DNA from: UBA6183 sp943372215 | GTDB taxonomy: Bacteria > Bacteroidota > Bacteroidia > UKL13-3 | NCBI GenBank assembly: GCA_943372215.1 | Contig: CALRXU020000004.1 | Span: 1 to 64,000, forward strand | Reading direction: 5' to 3' | DNA length: 64,000 nucleotides | In this document: in pieces, positions 61,092-64,000 of the stretch | Layout of the letters: every line of letters begins with the position of its first letter | How positions within the stretch are numbered: position 1 is the first letter of the stretch | Made by a program: the position numbers and the translations under genes | The notes under the pieces: generated by a model | Seen by the model: only the letters and a program-made list of their open reading frames with translations | Told to the model about the DNA's origin: nothing | Databases searched by the model: none

Positions 61092-63569
61092 ATGCGTAAG
61101 TTATCCATTCTTGTTTATTTGTTGTTGTTAGTTGGCTTTGCAAAAGCGCAGGAAGCTGTTATCTATGGCAACATTAAAGACAGTATGGGGGTTGCCATAG
61201 CCGATGTGAACATTACAGCCAAAGGCGTTAATATATCAGGCTTAAGCAAAGAAGATGGCTCTTACCGCATTATTGTGCCAGCCAATCAGGAACTGGATAT
61301 TGTTTTTAGTTATGTTGGCCAACCTCCTTATCGCGTTAAAGTGGCGCCTTTACAGCCCAATGAGCGCCATTTGCTTAATATAGCACTAAGTTATACCGTT
61401 ACCTTAAAAGGATTTGTTTACACCGAAGATAAAAACAGAGACAAAATCAGTACCATTACCATCGATATTAAAGAAATTAAACAATTTCCCAATGTATCGG
61501 GCAGTTTCGAGCAAATTCTAAAAACACTGCCAGGTGTAACTTCTAATAATGAGCTAAGTTCGCAATACAATGTGCGTGGTGGCAATTATGATGAAAACCT
61601 TGTTTATGTCAATGATATTGAAATTTATAGGCCATTTCTACCAAGGAGCGGACAACAAGAGGGTTTGAGTTTTATTCATACCGAGATGGTACAAAACATT
61701 CGGTTCTCGGCAGGCGGTTTTGAAGCACGTTATGGTGATAAATTATCGTCAGTACTGGATATTCAATACAAAACCCCCAAAAAGTTTGCATCATCGGCCA
61801 ACGTAAGTTTAACGGGTGCGCAAGGCCATATTGAAGGAGCAACCAAAAATCTACGTTTTACGTATTTGCTTAGTGCTCGCTATTGGACCAACCAATACGT
61901 ACTATCTACTTTGGATGTACAAGGCGATTACAAACCGAATTTTAGCGATGTTCAAACGTTACTCACCTGGAACATCAAAGACAATTTAAGCATCAGTGCC
62001 TTGGCCAGCTATGCGAAAAATACATATCTGGTTATACCGCAAACCCGTGAAACTGTTTTTGGTACCGTTAGCAAGGCCATGCAGTTGCGCATGTTTTTTG
62101 AAGGACAGGATAAGATGGAGTATAGAACAGCAACAGGGGCATTGTCGTTAAATTTTACTCCCGATAGATTTACCCAGTTAAAATTAATCAGCAGTGTTTT
62201 TAATAGCGATGAAAGCGAATACTTTACCATAGAAGGTGCTTATCGTTTAGAGGAAGTTGAAACGGATTTTGGAAATGATAATTTTGGCAAAGCAAGGGCT
62301 ACAAAAGGTATAGGATATTTTTTAAACAATGCCCGTAACCGCATTAATGCTACGGTTTATAATGTGGGGCATCGGGGTTATAGAACAATAGGTAAAAACA
62401 ACATGCAATGGGGTGCACAGTTCCAACGTGAATTTATTGATGACAAAATTAATGAGTGGGATTACAGGGATTCGGCAGGGTTTGGCCAACCTTCCCAACA
62501 AAATGGTATGCCCGTTGTGTTAAATTACCTCAATACCCAAAATACATTAAACACTTTTCGGGTGAGTGGTTACATTCAAAATACCCAAAAAATCAATCCC
62601 GATTACAACTGGGCAGTTACTTACGGCATTCGGACTAACTGGTGGAGTTACAATAACGAAAATGTGGTTAGTCCAAGGGTACAAATGAGCATTGAGCCCA
62701 ATAGAAAACATAACCGTGCTGTAAGAGCAGGCACATCAACAGATAAACTCAAGCGAGATATTAACCTAAAGGCGGCTTGGGGATATTATTATCAACCACC
62801 GTTTTACAGAGAGTTGCGCGATTTTGATGGCAAATTAAACCAAAACATTAAAGCGCAAAAAGCCATTCATTATGTATTGGGTGGTGATATGAATATTAAA
62901 TTATGGAACAGAAAATTTAAATTATTTGCTGAAACGTACTACAAACAATTGCAAAACATTATTCCTTATGAAATTGATAATGTTCGCATAAGATATTATG
63001 CAGACAATATTGCTGAAGGTTATGCTACTGGTTTGGACATGCGAATAAATGGAGATTTTGTAAAAGGGGTGGAAAGCTGGATGAGTTTAAGCGTAATGAA
63101 AACACAAGAACGCATACCAAGTGCCGTTGTTACTGATGGTGCCGGTAATCGCATTAAGCCGGGGTATATTCCTCGCCCAACTGACCAACGGGTAACTTTT
63201 AGTGCATTTTTCCAAGATTATCTTCGCAAAAATGATAAATACAAAGTAAATGTTACCCTCGTTTATGGTGCTGGATTGCCTTATGGTCCACCTGATAGAA
63301 ACCGCTATGCAGATACCTTACGTATTCCACCGTATAGACGTGTTGATATCGGCTTTCTAAGGGTATTGGTTGATGAGAATAGTACCAAAAAAACAGGCTG
63401 GAAAAAACATATCAAGTCTGCCTGGATTGGTTTGGATGTATTCAATCTATTGGCTATCAACAATACCATTTCACACATTTGGATTGAAGACATTGAAGGG
63501 AGAACTTGGGCTGTGCCAAACTATTTAACCAATAGAAGGGTTAATTTAAGGCTACAAGTCTATTTTTAG
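61092..63569 (+). CDS. TonB-dependent receptor with carboxypeptidase-like regulatory domain
   Basis: An 825-residue outer-membrane protein. Signal peptide 1-19 (ending AKAQ), carboxypeptidase-regulatory-like domain (about 22-100, IYGNIKDSMGVAIADVNITAKG), plug (about 120-230: NVSGSFEQILKTLPGVTSNNELSSQYNVRGGNYDENLVYVNDIEIYRPFLP) and a barrel that ends in Phe (NLRLQVYF). The plug is of the type found next to housekeeping genes in many Bacteroidota and of unknown ligand. It starts 22 bases after rpe and could be co-transcribed with it. Confidence 0.92.
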   Translation: MRKLSILVYLLLLVGFAKAQEAVIYGNIKDSMGVAIADVNITAKGVNISGLSKEDGSYRIIVPANQELDIVFSYVGQPPYRVKVAPLQPNERHLLNIALSYTVTLKGFVYTEDKNRDKISTITIDIKEIKQFPNVSGSFEQILKTLPGVTSNNELSSQYNVRGGNYDENLVYVNDIEIYRPFLPRSGQQEGLSFIHTEMVQNIRFSAGGFEARYGDKLSSVLDIQYKTPKKFASSANVSLTGAQGHIEGATKNLRFTYLLSARYWTNQYVLSTLDVQGDYKPNFSDVQTLLTWNIKDNLSISALASYAKNTYLVIPQTRETVFGTVSKAMQLRMFFEGQDKMEYRTATGALSLNFTPDRFTQLKLISSVFNSDESEYFTIEGAYRLEEVETDFGNDNFGKARATKGIGYFLNNARNRINATVYNVGHRGYRTIGKNNMQWGAQFQREFIDDKINEWDYRDSAGFGQPSQQNGMPVVLNYLNTQNTLNTFRVSGYIQNTQKINPDYNWAVTYGIRTNWWSYNNENVVSPRVQMSIEPNRKHNRAVRAGTSTDKLKRDINLKAAWGYYYQPPFYRELRDFDGKLNQNIKAQKAIHYVLGGDMNIKLWNRKFKLFAETYYKQLQNIIPYEIDNVRIRYYADNIAEGYATGLDMRINGDFVKGVESWMSLSVMKTQERIPSAVVTDGAGNRIKPGYIPRPTDQRVTFSAFFQDYLRKNDKYKVNVTLVYGAGLPYGPPDRNRYADTLRIPPYRRVDIGFLRVLVDENSTKKTGWKKHIKSAWIGLDVFNLLAINNTISHIWIEDIEGRTWAVPNYLTNRRVNLRLQVYF

Positions 63570-63573
63570 GCAT

Positions 63574-63676
63574 AAAAAAAGGGCAAGCCTCCATATCGCA
63601 CCGCTACAACCGCTTACCCTTGCTACATTCCTGTCCTGGGGGATTCAGCAGGAGCTGGTCGTATAAGACTTACCCG
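63574..63676 (-). ncRNA. ffs: Signal recognition particle RNA, small bacterial type
   Basis: Read on the minus strand, the segment contains the conserved SRP RNA apical hairpin: CCAGGACAGGAATGTAGCAA, with the GGAA tetraloop and the asymmetric loop that bind Ffh. The ends pair along a long rod (CTCCTGCTGAATCCCCC on the 5' side; AAGCGGTTGTAGCGGTGCG and GGCTTGCCC towards the 3' end), and the RNA is followed by seven T as terminator. An exact -7 element (TACTTTTG, 63688-63681) places the start close to 63676. Ends are approximate. Confidence 0.88.
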
Positions 63677-63680
63677 AGCG

Positions 63681-63688
63681 CAAAAGTA
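63681..63688 (-). promoter_or_regulatory. -7 promoter element of the SRP RNA gene
   Basis: On the minus strand TACTTTTG, an exact TAnnTTTG match, a few bases before the predicted 5' end of the RNA. Confidence 0.6.
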
Positions 63689-63783
63689 CGTTTTTTTAAC
63701 TAGTGTGCAAATCATACTAACATCATTATCCGTAGGTTTTCATTATCAGCCTTATTAATTCTTTTAAAATAGTTTGAAATGAA

Positions 63784-63791
63784 TAGTTTTG
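63784..63791 (+). promoter_or_regulatory. -7 promoter element of the acyl-CoA carboxylase gene
   Basis: TAGTTTTG, an exact TAnnTTTG match, 58 bases before the ATG at 63850. Confidence 0.5.
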
Positions 63792-63849
63792 CCAATACAC
63801 AAGCATTAAGCTCAACAACTAATAGATTTTATAATTTAAACGCGATAAT

Positions 63850-64000
63850 ATGCAACACCTCATCAATGAATTAGATGCCCGTTTACAAAAAATTGCCGAA
63901 GGCGGAGGAAAAAAAGCCGCTGCCAAACAAAAGGAAAAAGGCAAAATGCTGGCCAGAGAGCGGGTAGATTATTTATTTGATAAAGATAAACCCCGAATAG
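63850..64000 (+). CDS. Acyl-CoA carboxylase carboxyltransferase subunit, start only
   Basis: The first 50 codons of a gene that runs off the right edge. The start MQHLINELDARLQKIAEGGG and the segment KQKEKGKMLARERVDYLFD match the N-terminus of biotin-dependent acyl-CoA carboxylase beta subunits (PccB/MccB type). Within these it could act on propionyl-CoA, methylcrotonyl-CoA or acetyl-CoA. A propionyl-CoA role would fit the mutase operon at 32-36 kb, but the visible part does not decide this. Confidence 0.8.
   Translation, partial: MQHLINELDARLQKIAEGGGKKAAAKQKEKGKMLARERVDYLFDKDKPRI

Overview
The window is an AT-rich chromosomal segment of a member of the phylum Bacteroidota. This rests on several independent signs: proteins ending in type IX secretion (T9SS) C-terminal sorting domains, three large TonB-dependent receptors, a SUMF1-fold secreted protein, and repeated exact copies of the Bacteroidota -7 promoter element TAnnTTTG just upstream of genes. 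The genus cannot be fixed from sequence alone. Most genes are housekeeping and look intact. No rRNA, tRNA, CRISPR array, phage or insertion sequence was seen.

Layout. 1-3.7 kb: start of a secreted PKD-domain protein (runs off the left edge), tatD-like and tcdA in tandem, and isocitrate dehydrogenase. 3.9-13.5 kb: one 3202-residue secreted protein made of five beta-helix modules. 13.6-18.2 kb: ispD, kynA, rfbC, a coiled-coil membrane protein and an amino acid permease. 18.3-21.7 kb: a small accessory region with a membrane protein, an Xre regulator and a secreted beta-lactamase-fold hydrolase in overlapping order, then three tandem lipoprotein paralogues of which the middle one is broken. 21.8-24.9 kb: an adaptor/permease/ATPase export system. 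25-31.4 kb: a TonB-dependent receptor, a ParDE toxin-antitoxin pair and ftsK; the pair is flanked by two copies of the last 80 bp of ftsK. 31.6-36.7 kb: the methylmalonyl-CoA mutase operon (membrane protein, mutA, mutB, meaB). 36.7-38.4 kb: a 5'-nucleotidase split over two genes. 38.6-41.3 kb: dnaA and a trans-sulfuration enzyme. 41.4-44 kb: a secreted protein with seven FGFG repeats and a SUMF1-fold protein. 44.1-48.9 kb: a TerB-like protein, a FecA-like receptor, an AAA ATPase and a methyltransferase. 49-54.6 kb: transaldolase, a decayed and an intact copy of a small membrane protein, a fused E1 alpha/beta dehydrogenase, a TetR regulator, an unlisted 53-residue membrane protein and a 3-methyladenine glycosylase. 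54.7-64 kb: atpD-atpC, a TPR hybrid histidine kinase, a glycosyltransferase, gmhB, rpe, a TonB-dependent receptor, the SRP RNA gene and the start of an acyl-CoA carboxylase.

How things fit together. The mutase operon and the carboxylase at the right edge could together interconvert propionyl-CoA and succinyl-CoA, although the carboxylase substrate is not proven. The fused E1 and Icd feed or run the central carbon cycle, and transaldolase and Rpe serve the pentose phosphate branch. At four promoters (18.3, 28.7, 44.6 and 47.1 kb) there are clean palindromes in or beside the core promoter, which points to local repressors: the Xre protein, ParD, a metal regulator and possibly the AAA ATPase.

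The most unusual structure is the ParDE cassette at the 3' end of ftsK. It appears to have brought its own copy of the ftsK tail, keeping ftsK intact while leaving the displaced tail as a relic 0.8 kb away. Other items worth attention are the seven-copy FGFG repeat protein, the twin palindromes before the AAA ATPase, and several genes whose start codon lies only 4-5 bases beyond the -7 element, which predicts leaderless messages.
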